Assembly (NCBI GenBank): GCA_022829145.1 | Contig: CM040758.1 | Span: 13,104,628-13,168,627, forward strand | DNA: 64,000 nucleotides | Source of the DNA: Albula goreensis | Taxonomy: Eukaryota; Chordata; Actinopteri; Albuliformes; Albulidae | Direction of reading: 5' to 3' | Part shown: piece by piece, positions 1 to 12,659 of the stretch | How positions within the stretch are numbered: position 1 is the stretch's first letter | How the letters are laid out: each line of letters opens with the position of its first letter | Position numbers and translations under genes: made by a program | The notes under the pieces: generated by a model | The model's input: only the letters and a program-made list of their open reading frames with translations | What the model was told of the DNA's origin: nothing | Database searches by the model: none

Positions 1-483
1 TTAGTATGGCTGAGGCATAAATGTGAATCTCTATCTATGTGGCTTCAGATTTGTGCTTTTGGATGGAAATAATAATTGTAGATTATTGGTAGGATAATAT
101 AGTGTCATAATATCAAATTACTTGGCTCATAATTAAAGTTTTAATTAATTAATTATGCTGTCAAAGTTTCCTTGCTTTGTAAGCCAAACTTCCAATGCAG
201 TTCTGCAAGGCAGACATAGCATTTTATTGGAAATGAATGCAGTTAAGGTGTACTGTGATATAACGATGCAGTCAGTGTGACTGGGTTATTATACATAAAT
301 ATGCATGTGTGCTCATATGCATAAATGCACACAGACATATGTACATGTATACACAAAAAGCTGTGTGCATGCATATGGCCAAACACTCACGCACTTGGAG
401 ACAAGCACGCACTCATGAGTGTGCAAGCTTGTGCAGACTCACAAACACAAGCAAGAATGTATGCACAGACATGCATGTGCATG

Positions 484-514
<31 letters not shown>

Positions 515-3050
515 AGGAGCTGGTGTTTCCTGGAATTCTCTCGAAGAAGCACAACCAAAGTATAAGGACACCTCCATCCAATTTGATCAATTGCAATATT
601 AATCTAAACGCAAGTCGGCACCGCCATCCAGGCATTTGATTAAAAGAGAGAAGAAATATGACGTAACCAATAAATCTGTTTGTCAAAATGCTTCATTGGA
701 TAAAGGAAGGAAATAAACACAGGGGCAGAGAGGGAAACAGCAGCACACTGACCTCCACTGTGTCCTGCTAGATCCCCTCTGTACTGCAGCGAAGCAGAGA
801 CCTTATTTCCAAATTGCATCTTTTTTTGCACGCTAAGACCATGACCATGGTGTGCATCTTTCTGCTAGTTCTCCATACTCTTCCACTTCCATTTTTTGCA
901 GAACTGAGCTGGAACCAACCACTAAACTCTGTCCCTAGAAATCTACTGCTCTAGAAGACCCATTGCCACATTTATAAAAATGTACTTTGATTTTATCTTG
1001 AACTTGATGATAAGATCATTTCTGAAATTGTGCGAGCTAGCAAGATTCATAAAAATGAACGGACTCTCAGACAAAATGTCACACGTCCAATCAATGCATC
1101 TTCCATTTATAAATCACAAATATTCTCAAAAGTATGTGCAAGTCAGCAAGCCTCATGACTCTACTCTGGGAACACACTCAGCAATCCATTCTCAAAGGTC
1201 TTCCAGCAGAGCTCGTGCAGCCATGGGCATTTGAATTTGAAAAGCATACACATTTTTTAAAAGCCATGTCTACAATTTTTTTTGCTATATTAATTGTAAT
1301 GTTTTAAAAATGGTGATGATTCGTTCCAGGAAAAAAAATATATTATTTCTTCAACCCCCACCATGTCATTTATTTCTTATAGTGTCATGCAGTATTTTCA
1401 CATTTTGTATTTCACATAATACTTCAATACATCAATTCAGTTCATATTAATATATGAATGGTAGTTCTAATTCTCTACCTGCATTTCAATTTCTGTTGTT
1501 TTGTTCTATATTTTACTTAAAGATATTAACAAAAAGCAATATTAATTATATTTTATGTTTGGAATTTTACAAATAATCCATGTTCTGCCTTAGTATCCAG
1601 CTATTCTGATGTATCTGCCTATGACTGTCACTTTTACACCACTTACAGACACATTTACACTGTCCAGTTAGGACATATCAAACTCGTCTTTATAGAGAAA
1701 AACATTTGTTTCAAGACCACAATACATTGCAGTTTTTGTCTTACAGGGCAATGCACATATGATTCTATAGGCTTCTGTGCCTCTCACCTCTTACTTTTGC
1801 CAGCAGTAACACAGCTCAGCCACAAGGAAATGTGTGTTTATCAGGTAAAGAGTTTGCACTGAGCTAAGAACCTCAAGAGCTGGGTTTTCAACTTTGCATA
1901 AAAGATCATATTTTACCATATGAACGTTTTAGAAATGAGGCCCATGAACTGGGTTTAAACCGCTATCTCAAAAACAGCAGCAATTTTGATTACACTTCAG
2001 TTAGCACAAAAGCTGAAGAGAAAAGTAAAGTTAAAGGATGTTTTTGTAGTTTTACATTGAGATGCAACCAATTTTTAATCTGAAAGGTCACAATCACACA
2101 TCTCATTGAAATGTCTTCTTATTTCTTTTCCATCTCCTTTTTAACACTGAGAGTTTGTGACAGAAATAGTTATAGATATCCATGGTAGCATTATGTTTAT
2201 CACATGTTTATTGGTTATGCTTGGAAATGAATATACTCTTTCTGTTTGCCAAAAAGAAATATGATATGAATTCTTGAGAAATTTGGTGACTCGCTGTATT
2301 TATCTCCCAGATAGATGTGCAACTGGTTTGTTTTGTTGCACAATGTATCTAGTTCTCTGTTCATGGCAGCCAGTACAGGAATGGAAAACCTAGTCACCCT
2401 GGTAAGCAAGGTTCCTGATTCTGTTCATGAGAAAAGGGGTATTATTTGGACTAAAGAAAGATGTGACACCTTCTCAGTGTGATCAGACTGTGAAAAACGT
2501 AAGAGTGACAGGCTCCCTGAAGAACAATGGCCATCCTCCTTGCTGGGCATAGCAGCTGAAATCAATGTGCTGGAGCTCCTTCCCTTAGTGACTGACTACA
2601 GAATCATGCCAACTGTGGAGCTTGTTTTTGGTGAACACATCACACCACAGCAAAGTGGAACTAATGTTGGAGACAGCTTCAGTGCCAGTTATGACCTGGG
2701 CTCACTAGCCTCCCTCCCTTTTTACGCCCAATACTGCCTGGTACTGGTACAGCAGCGTGGGCTGCGTCAGACCGGAGGCGCTCGGCTGAACAACACGTCT
2801 TGGCGAAAAACTCTGATCATGGCTGAACTCTGCATTGCAAGGCAACGCCATGTTGCCCACTGTGTTGACAGAGAAAATAATCAGTCAGTAAAAAGAGCCA
2901 AGGGCCTACAGCTTCTTTCAGTCAGTGAAGGAAAGACTTTGTCAATTAAAGCATTCTCAAATAATGCACAGCTTTTCAAATAATTGAAGAAATTTGGCAT
3001 GCATTTTCAGAACTGCTTTGTACAAGGTTTAATGAAATAGCTTAATAGGA
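1..3050. other. AT-rich noncoding sequence
   Basis: Apart from the CA tract at 484-508, nothing here supports a gene. The longest opening, 2540-2983, needs a TTG start and has no recognisable domain, splice context or family similarity. Confidence 0.65.
484..508 (+). repeat. (CA)n microsatellite with a degenerate ACAT/GCAT-rich lead
   Basis: A perfect CA run of about 12 units follows about 180 bp of decayed alternating purine-pyrimidine sequence (from 305). The open frames over it are low-complexity His/Thr-rich artefacts. Confidence 0.9.
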
Positions 3051-3064
3051 AGCATGGTGGATAT

Positions 3065-3081
3065 GTGTGTGTGCGTGTGCA

Positions 3082-3117
<36 letters not shown>

Positions 3118-3142
3118 TGTGTGTGTGTATGTATATATATAT
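3065..3142 (+). repeat. (TG)n microsatellite, imperfect
   Basis: TG repeats broken by CG, CA and TT, ending in a short TATA-rich stretch. It is typical vertebrate simple sequence with Z-DNA potential. Confidence 0.9.
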
Positions 3143-3189
3143 GATGTATTCAAACCTTTATCTTAATGCATCACACCATCTATTGTACA

Positions 3190-3510
3190 TCTAGGAGCTG
3201 ATTTAAGCCCATGTAATCATTCACAATTAACATCCACGCCTGGCACGATTCAGTTCGTTTGGCTTTGGATTAATGGACCGATGCGTCCGACACAGCAGTA
3301 AAAGTGTGGCCGGGCATGTTCATTGATTGCATTCCGACTTCTGACAAAAACATTTAACAAGCAGAAAAAAACCTCCAATGACCCAGCTAAAAGTGGCAGC
3401 ATATTACCCCCGGGTCAGATTAAATCAAACCACAATGTTCTCCCTTCCTCCTCCTTATTGGGTAATGTGGATTTACTGAGCTTTATTTAATCCAATCTCC
3501 CTTCAAATTC
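3190..3510. promoter_or_regulatory. Candidate conserved noncoding element
   Basis: Non-repetitive, higher-complexity sequence follows directly after the TG tract. It carries GGATTAATGG (OTX/paired-type core), TTGATTGCA, AACCACAA (RUNX-type) and CpG-bearing ACCGATGCGTCCGAC. It has no coding frame of note. The enhancer idea rests on composition and desert context only. Confidence 0.3.
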
Positions 3511-5606
3511 CCAGCAAAAGTATATTACAATATTTTAAATTAATTTAAATATATTTTGGCCTTTTTTGGTATTACACAGACATGGGACGATTATTTTTTG
3601 TGGGGGATGGGCTCCATTTCAGCACCTTGTCCTATGAGCTCTTGCAGTGCGCATGTCAGTCTGGGGGAAAAACCCATTGTGTCCTTAAAATGTATGCATT
3701 CTTATTTGGTTGGATTTTGTGGTATTGCGGTTACCAGAAGACACAATTACAGAGCTGTACAATGAAACAAAGAGGCCAGCAGATTCTGTGTCAGATTACC
3801 TTGAAGAAGTACAGAAAAAAAGAGAAAAAAGCCTCTTCGATTCAATGTGAATGTCTTTTCATGCTTAATTGAGAATATCTGTTGTGCTGAAAAGTAGCCA
3901 ATTATATTTTCTAAACTGCATAGAGACCCCATTTTTTTATTACAGTTGTATTTCCTGCAAAAGCATGACTGGAAATGCAAAGCAGCTGTAATGTATGCAG
4001 ACCTGCAAAAGCTACCAGTGAGCCAGGCCCATTGCACAGTGAAGAGCTCTGTGCTTCGTCCAGCGCTGTTGTCTCTTACTAAAATTGAGGGAGGCCACGC
4101 CAGTCACAACACTCAATTTGATCAATGCTGAAAGTGTAAACTTCTGATCTGTTACATTGAGTTTTTCCAGAAAAAATATTGAGCATTAATCAGTCAAAAT
4201 GGCTCTTGTGAACTGTAGTTTCAAACACTAAAGATTACAGTGCTCCACAGAGTCACTGTGTTCCAGTGGAATGAATCAGATCTACCAAGAATTTGTGAAG
4301 TGAAAATGGTAGAATTGCACAAAACATGGTCATGCCTCATAGTAACTCTGTATATATCCAACAGAAATCTCAGATCTGTTTATAGGTGCTACAGTTACTC
4401 ACAATGTTGACATACATATGAATTGTGGTGAAGAAATACCCAATTACAGTTCAAAACTTAATATAACAATTCAAGAATTTAATGATAGTGAGTAAAATCC
4501 TCCCATCATGCAGTCTTATTTTGGTTCAATGAATCACCGTTTCCGTTTGGTGCTGCGGAAACCTCAACTGCTCTACACAGGACTCTTGGTTCATAATTAT
4601 AGGGGAACCAATTTGGTATATAATGGTTTTATACATCAAAAAAGTTTCTGCATGATTTAGAAAAAAATTCTCTTTTGGTGCTATGAACAACCTTTTTATC
4701 TTGGAGTATACATAACATCAACCAAAAACAGAGCAGAGTCCTTATGGCTATTCTATATCCTAAATAAGTTATAATGTTTATAACTCACAAATCTCATAAA
4801 TAAGACTCTGGGCCTCAAACAAACAGCCACAGGATACTGGATTCCATACTCTGAAAACCATTATTTCTTTGGCAGCAGAATTGGCAAGCTATCAAGACAG
4901 ATTCAAAAATTAGCTAGATAGCAAACTTCTTTTGTTTTTAGCTAGTCCACGGCTGAAAAACAAATTAAGGTATGGAGAAGAGAATGTGACAAAGAGGAAT
5001 AATAACTTTAAAATACTCCAATGTACAAAACTCCATAACATCGGTCCCCAACCCAAGCACTGTAGGCCCACAGCGTCTACCATCTTTGTTCTTACTCAGC
5101 ACTGAATTCATTAATCGACACAGCTGACTGCACACTTAACTACCCTTTCATGGTTTCTTGGCATAGGAGTGGACTATGGCTAAGGACACCTGCTCTGAAA
5201 AGTCTAAAACAGGCATGGCTTGCCATGGTTGTGGGACTAGGGAGAGTTAGCTCATTTTCCTTTAACTCTAAAATCATGTACTTAGGTCAGACCCAAGAAG
5301 CCAAGTGAATTGATCAGTTAAGTGCTGATGAACAATGAAACTCAGCAGACCTTGCAGCCCTCAGTAACAGGGTTAGCCTCAAGGGTGAACTTGACTGATG
5401 CATGAAAACGGGTGAGCAGTACACAGATTGTATTGCTTATGGTGAGATTTATAGTTAAAGCCAGGGCATGCTTTATTGCTTTATCTCATTTAAAAGTAAT
5501 ATGTAACATTCTTTTTATGTTTAATGTACATTGATAACAAAAACATGAACAAATTAGAATTACACATTATGCTGTTGAATTCATTAATTATAGATTAAAT
5601 GATTAA
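3511..5606. other. AT-rich noncoding sequence
   Basis: No exon, RNA gene or recognised repeat was seen. Open stretches at 3582-3872 and 3747-4037 lie opposite each other, have no domain and look like chance. Confidence 0.6.
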
Positions 5607-5723
<117 letters not shown>

Positions 5724-6529
5724 AGCAGTAAGTGATGAAGTAGTTATTTAGTGAACTAGTTGGAAAGACACACCCCTCAGTAACTTGTATAGTTGAGCAT
5801 TGTGAGCAATGGTCACAATCACAAAAAATAGCTAAGATTTGAAAAGCCCAACAACTTCCTACATGTTGTTAGCCAGCATGCAGACTATACAAGGTCCAAC
5901 TCTATTATTTTGCTGGGATATGACAACTAATGCTGGAGTATTCCTGATAACATTTTCTGTTGCTATTGCCAACAAGAAAACTCAGAGCTGTCCCACTGTT
6001 AGTAAAATACATAATGGTAAACGTGGTTGCATTTACTGGTTACTTGTGTTACCTCAGGGATCTGTTTCCAATATAAATAATAAAATAATAAAAGTTGGTC
6101 TGATGTTCATGTTTAAAGATGTTCTGGCAAACCACATGAATTAAACAATACTTTGTGCTTGTAGACATCATCAATACTTCACTGTTTCGGTTTGCTTCTC
6201 TAGGCTTTTGCTTTTCTTCAGATACTGCACTCACAGATACATGTATCTTGTTTTGTTGTAACCTTTGAAAAGTCTAGGAATGTATTTTCTCTTGCAGTAA
6301 AACACAGCTATTTGGCTATTTTAGACAGTCTAGTCACATCGTTAAGTGAAAAGTTAACTTGTGTCCTCATGAAGACAAAGTGTAATCTGGATTGGTCTTG
6401 TACAACAGCTGTAGAAAGCAACTAAAGCATACTTAGATAAAGTTATGAGTTAGCTAACACGTATCACATTGCTCTGCACCAAATGGAGTTCCTTTCATGT
6501 TCCTAAGCTATTTGTGTAAGAGGAATAAC

Positions 6530-7275
6530 CATGAAAGGACCCAAATTCCTCCCTCCCTGCAGCCACGCTGGTGTCATTTAGAAGGCGGTTAAATCCGGGC
6601 TCAAGAAAAAAAAAATGACCTTGGATTGTCGGGAGCCATCTCCTCCTGAGGATCTTGAGGCACTCTTCAGTGGCCTTTGGCATGAGTGGAAGGGAAGAGG
6701 ACAGCAGGAGGAGAAAGAGGGAGAGGGCATGGTGCGGGAAGATGAGGAATGAGGTCACATGACGAGGGTCACATGACATTGAACCTGTCCTGCACCGAGG
6801 TCATGCAGACAAAAGGATCTGTCCGTCTCTTGGAACAACCCCCTCTGGGCAACATCTTTGCAAGATAAATATGACTGACAGGAAGCATGGATTAAACTGG
6901 TTTTTTTTTAGGTCAACGGATGCCTTGAAACATGAAGGTGCAAATATAAAAATCATGTGGGGGCAAAAAAATTCAACTGGCTCATTGACAGTGCATCTGC
7001 TGGGCCTTTTGAGCTCTCCTCTGCTGAGCTCTTTAGGGGAGGTCATGAGAAAGTGAGAGGAACGGTAAAAGGATTGCCTCGTTGTCTGCGCGCTTTGTCT
7101 AATTCCTCCCCCTGCATGGGGATAATGCGCTCCTGTGGAAAAAAAAGAAGACAGATTGAGGATTTCTCTAATTGGGCGAAGCGTTGAACCCAAAGGTCTA
7201 TGAAGATGGTCTCTTTATCCAAGGCAATTTAGCACTGGCTGTGCTTGAGTAATTAAGCAGATAATCTTCAATTAA
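6530..7275. promoter_or_regulatory. Candidate conserved noncoding element cluster
   Basis: A block of unique, more GC-balanced sequence in AT-rich surroundings. It includes AGTAATTAAGC and CTAATTGGGCG homeodomain-type cores, GGAGGTCATGAG and a CpG patch TGTCTGCGCGCTTTG near 7085. The frames 6801-7193 (minus) and 6871-7187 (plus) overlap each other and resemble no family, so I read this as noncoding. Confidence 0.3.
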
Positions 7276-8079
7276 ACCTAACTCGACCTCACACCCTCTA
7301 CCCCCTAGTGTACACAAACCAGTCCTGGAACACAACCTTTACTTCAGTGAAACGAATGATTCACTGCCTCATACGACACCATATTTTTTTCGCCTCCTCA
7401 CCAGAATCATTATAAAAAAAAAGAAAAAAAAAGGATTACATTTTGCTACAGCAGGACTGGGTGACTGTGTTCCACCTACTAGTAAAAAAAAGGTGTTAAC
7501 ATGCTGGCGAAGTGTAATTATTCCTCATTACCTTTGAAAATTTAAAGAGTAAACCATGGCAACGTGAATATGCATTGAAGGTTTCTAAGGTTACAGACAG
7601 CAATGTAATGAGAGTGAATATTTACTGGTGGAACAGATGCAAGTTCAGATGTAAGTTTTTATTTTATCGTTTGCCTATATTAAATCTTAATGGATGGACT
7701 GCACGTCATGTGACCTTTGCAACATGGGCAAAATCTGAAGCAAATTCATTTAGCAAAGCTGTTTTGTTAAAAACTTAGTCTTTCTTACCATTATGCATTC
7801 CAATGAAATGCTCAATCTTTAAACACGCTCTATGAGATGCCAACAGTTATCATTTTAATATCAAAAAAATTTCAAGTCCTGTCAACAGATTCAGTTAAAT
7901 AATTTTAATTTACCTTAAATGTGCCTTGATTTTACATTTATGATTTTTTAAATATGAAGAATTCCTGTTTTGTGTTATAACAAATTCATGCTATATTCAG
8001 TTCGCTTTATTTTTATTTTGTTTATTTTGTTATGGGGGAGGAGGTTATTTGTGAAAACTAGCATAGACTTCGACAGACT

Positions 8080-8480
8080 TCAGAAGTGTAAATCAATCCC
8101 TCTTTCCGTCTTATCTCGGCCCCATATGAGTGGGAGGACCGAATCACGGCCGCACAGCTGGGACACAGCTACAAATCACACGCTCTGTAATTACTATCGC
8201 CCATGATAATGCCGTTTCCACCGTTTCTCAGACGCCGCCTGAATGAATCGGCAATTTGGTTCTCTCTGAGTACACGTTCTCCATACAGGAAGGGCTGGGG
8301 AGAAAAAAATCAGCGCCACATCAGCCCACACAGCAATCATAGATTTTCACCTCGGTTTCTCCGCTTACCGCGAGGTCTTTACCTGCCAGTGTGTTCCCCC
8401 CATTCTGCGACGGATAATGAAGCCATCAAGGCGCTCACGCACGCCTATGCCCGGTCTCCAAGGTGAGGAAGCAGCTAGAG
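8080..8480. promoter_or_regulatory. CpG-bearing noncoding island, candidate regulatory element
   Basis: Roughly 20 CpG in 400 bp, far above the surroundings, with CGGCCGCACAGCTG, TCGGCAATTTGG and CTTACCGCGAGG. No frame has a recognisable domain. It could be a CNE or an unannotated CpG-rich promoter; no exon or splice pattern is seen next to it. Confidence 0.3.
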
Positions 8481-8669
8481 TCGCCCCACATGCTGTTCGG
8501 AGCTGCTCGCTGTTAATCTTTTAAAATACAGAGACCGCATCCACGCGCTCTCTGGGAGAATGGGTCGCAAGGTTGACTTGGCTTCAGGTGCAGCGTTCTT
8601 ATGTGAGGCGCTGCGTGGAGCCTTAATTCCGTCCCCTGATCGCCAATTAGACAACTCTAAACACGTATG

Positions 8670-10935
8670 AAAGAAAAGGCCTCTCAGTTCTTTCTCAATG
8701 GATTTAGTTCATGAATAAGCTCTTTAATAGTTTGAACTCTTTGGGCTGTGAGAGAACAGTGAATGTAAAATGGACACAAATCTGAAAGATCAGCAACTTG
8801 TAGGTGGGAGTGGAGTATTTTCATATGGTAATACAGTGGAGCAGAACGTGTGCATAATGTGCAAGTTGTGTATAGCGGGAGAAATATGTGCGTAAATTTC
8901 AGGTGTATGTAACACAACTGGGTGGTTGGTAAGCCCAGACTGCTGAGAGAAGCCTCTGTCTTTGGTGCAAACCAATGTGACCAGGTGCAGTAGTGCGGTC
9001 CTCTTAGGTGGCGGCTGCAAATGAGGCGCGGCTCTGCCGGAATGGTGCCATGCTGGTGGGGCACAGCTGCTGGGGTTCGGCTGGGTGGAGACTCCAGGGA
9101 CCTCCAAAGCTACACGGTAAGGGACAAACAGAGGCGGCGCTCAGATTGTGGGTACGTCTTAAAGCACAGTCAAAGAACCAATTGTTTTTAAAGTATTATG
9201 TACCAGAGAGGTGAACCCTGAAGACCTCTCTGGGAACGGCAGCTGAAGTTGAGTAATTCACTTAGGCTCTACTTTAATGGCCCATTTAATGGTGAAAAAA
9301 GTGCATACTACCTTGAGTTTATGCACAAATTATTTCAAAGGATGTGTCAATTTCTACACAAGATGAATATGACAGTTACATTTCAAACTGCAATAAAATG
9401 AATTTGTGACACAGTCCACACAAATGTTGATTTTAAAAAAATATTCACCAGTTATTCAATACCGCAACACAAGTTTGGACTATAAAAATAGACCCTTAAC
9501 CCAGGCCAACCTCAGACTACTACGGTTATACCTGAGAATTACATAACAACCAAGCACAGATCAGAAAAATACAACTTCTAAAACAAGACAAACAATTCTT
9601 TTTGGGATGTAGAGACAGAGAAACCGAAGTACAGAATTGCCTAATTGTCTTCTGGCATTGAAAAAGTAATGATTACATTATTATGATCCTGACCAAGTAT
9701 GGGTTTGGTGACCACAGCCTGGCCATTGAAAAAGGCCCACACAGGCAAACAGGAGATAGCTAGTCAGGATAGGCTGCATAGCCATTGTGAGACAGGGTAG
9801 GCTGAGACAGAGAGGCACTTTCTCCTACACTGCAGTAAATACTCCCAGACAAGGATAATATTCTTTTAAAATTACATTTAATTGCCCTCTACTTTACAAA
9901 CATTTAAGGATACAAAAAAGCTGCGGCCCAGACTGGGAAAAAGGCCCAAACCTCTGTTGTCCAATATTTAGCCACTCATCATACTGTCAAATCATACTGG
10001 GGATCTTCAGTGGTATTCAGTGTTACTGCATGTATGTTTCATTCATACATTTGCATTTTATATACTTTTCCTTTTATTTAACTTTCATTCATTTAAATGA
10101 ATGTGCACATGAGGACAGAAATACATGTGCATTCACATACATACACATGCATGCAGCCATACACTCAAATAAAAATGCACAAATACACTTTATAATGTGC
10201 GTACCTGTTTTAGAAACTCTACAGTGTATCCTACCAAAACCATCACTGTTGTGATAGGAGAGAGTGATGAGAGAGTAAAAAGAGAGATGGGGGAAGAAAG
10301 AGAAAGGAGTGAAATAGTAAGAAAAAGGGAAAAACATTGTTCTATTCATCAGCCCCTTTCTTCCGCTCTTACTCCTTCTTATTTTCTGTTTCTTCCACCT
10401 TTGGAGGGAGGACAGATAGATCCAGGCTTTGATCTGGTGCACCTAAGGAATCTTTCCCATTTGATGTCTGCTCAATGTGTTTGGACGGGGCGGGTTTGGA
10501 AGCTGTATGACGTGGGCTCCTGTAAGTGGGTTCAATCGCTTCTCTCTTTCATTGAATGTGACAAAGTCGGGCCAAAACATTTTTCGTGCATATTTCCCCC
10601 TCATTATACTGTAGCTCACAATGATTAATGAAGCATACAAGTGGATATGGGAAAAGCAGATTATTTGTGGGAAATGATTAAGAACTAACTGATGCAATGG
10701 TAAAACATTCAACATCCTGAAAATGAAGATGTGAGACTAGAGGTCCTTCACTGAAAAATACACCTCTCAGATTTGTTCACTCCCAAATGAATTTTATGAC
10801 TTTTTGATCCTATCCTCATTTTAATCAATTTCTTAATTAGTCTGTTATGATATTGTTATTGTTATTGATACTTGTAAGAATTCAATGCTACTGTCACTTC
10901 CTGAAGAAATAATTATTCTCTCACACACATTACTT
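8670..10935. other. Noncoding sequence without recognised features
   Basis: Unique AT-rich DNA. Several 60-140-residue open stretches (8684-9064 minus, 10197-10628 plus) overlap on opposite strands and lack family resemblance. Confidence 0.6.
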
Positions 10936-10938
10936 CTT

Positions 10939-11041
10939 TATATCTCTGTCTCTCTCTCCTGCCACTGCAACCCCCCTCCCCCCCATGTCTCCGTCTTTCT
11001 CCCTCCTCTCTCTGTCTTTCTCGTCTCTCTCTCTCACCTCA
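10939..11041 (+). repeat. Pyrimidine-rich (CT)n/C-rich tract
   Basis: TCTCTGTCTCTCTCTCC, then a C-run and more CT repeats. It is low-complexity homopyrimidine DNA able to form triplex. Confidence 0.8.
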
Positions 11042-11779
11042 TATATTTTTCTTTTTCTTGAACATTGAGATTATTCTAATTTAATGTTTCGTGTATTCAT
11101 TTTTGTATTTATATGTTATATGTAATCATTTCAAAGAGGAAGGGGCTGTAATGTTCTGGTTATTGTTCAAGTACTGAAATATTGTCTCATAAGCAATCGC
11201 TCAAAATTCATAGAAACACAGTGTGTCAACAAATGTTTTTTTTACACAGAAAGTCTTTTTCCTCGAAATTTAGGTACATATTTCTCTCACAGATTGCCTA
11301 CTTTTGAGGTACAAAAAACAGCATGCAAAGAGCTTTGCCTTGAGAAGCACTCCAAGGACAGAAGGGCCCCAGGTGTAGAGGCCTAAAAAGGTAACAGCAC
11401 AGAGGCAGAGTACGGCTCATGCTTCCCTCTTATACATCCAATATTCACTTAATTTTTAGGATTTCTGCAAGTTTTGAGTGAATGAGGTATAAAGAAATCA
11501 AAAAGTGGTTTGAGCCACAATTACTTCAAGCTGTCATTCACTGACAAATCCAAAGACCTTGCTGTTTACAATAAAGCACAATGATTGGTTCAGATTAGTG
11601 AGTCACTTTGTCTCCACCCATATTTCATTCTCCCTGCGCTCGTTTCACCATATTGAGATCAAGAAATGCCAAGTATATTATGAGCAATTAGTAGTAATTG
11701 CCTATCTTTCTTATCTTTCTAACCCTTTACTGCTTGGCAGTGTACCTAGCTGATGGGTATCTGTGACCTGCAATGTAAT

Positions 11780-11965
11780 AAGCTAGACCCAGCGGACTGT
11801 ACCAAAGTGTAAGCTAGACCCAGCGGACTGTACCAAAGTGTAAGCTAGACCCAGCGGACAGTACCAAAGTGTAAGCTAGACCCAGCGGACTGTACCAAAG
11901 TCTAAGCTAGACCCAGCGGACTGTACCAAAGTGTAAGCTAGACCCAGCGGACTGTACCAAAGTGT
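11780..11965 (+). repeat. 31-bp minisatellite, six units
   Basis: Six head-to-tail copies start at 11780, 11811, 11842, 11873, 11904 and 11935, each beginning AAGCTAGACCCAGCGGACTG. Copies are nearly identical: unit 3 has GGACAGT for GGACTGT and unit 4 ends AGTCT for AGTGT. The near identity points to recent expansion. The array sits at the end of an unremarkable AT-rich block. Confidence 0.97.
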
Positions 11966-12410
11966 TTGTGTCCTGAGCTTTATCTTTATGCTGTGTGACA
12001 CTAAGGAAAGTCATGTAAACTGAGATATTTGCCTTGCCTCTTGCATTTTCATCCTCATTGAAAAATGCTTTATATTATCTTGCTCACATACACATCTTAT
12101 TGCCAGACACTGTTGCAGATTCCTTTTCCTTCCTCAGAGCTACTGAGGAGCATAAGTTTTTGTTTATAACATTTTGGTAGTGTACACTTGCTTTCCTAAA
12201 CCGATTTTTTAAATAATTGACATTTTTGGTTGAGCTCCAGTCTTTTGTGATTAGTATGGCACCGTGACTTGTAGGTCACCTACCTGCCTTATTAAATTCA
12301 AAGTGTGTAGGGGTGCTCTGCATTCCCAGACTGAGGGCCTGGTGTATTTGTGTGGAGCACATGTTCTTATTGAGCTCATGCCTGGGGGGAGGGACATAAT
12401 TACCTGTATC

Positions 12411-12659
12411 AGGGGTGGCCAGCTCCATTCCTGCAGGGCCAATATACACACACATTTTTATTTCTACCAATTACCCTGGCTCAATTAGCTAATTATATGT
12501 GCATGCCGACATCGTTTCACCCATACGCAAGACCACATTGAATTACTGCACAAGTTTTGTTCAGATATCAGACTGGACAATTGATTGGGTAATGAAATAA
12601 TTAAGAAAAACAGTTGCCATGAAATGTAGAAACACATAGGTCCTGCTTTGGCCACCCCT
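12411..12659. mobile_element. MITE-like palindromic element with 11-bp inverted ends
   Basis: AGGGGTGGCCA at 12411-12421 recurs inverted as TGGCCACCCCT at 12649-12659, and CAGGGGTGGCC resembles hAT-type termini. The body (249 bp) has no coding capacity. It contains a short CA run and TAATTAGCTAATTA-like AT-rich sequence, as in non-autonomous DNA transposons of fish. No clear 8-bp target duplication was seen, so the ends may be decayed. Confidence 0.6.

Noticed and set aside
2540..2983. A 147-codon open frame on the + strand
   Set aside because: It starts at TTG, has no recognisable domain or splice context, and lies in desert DNA. Probably chance.
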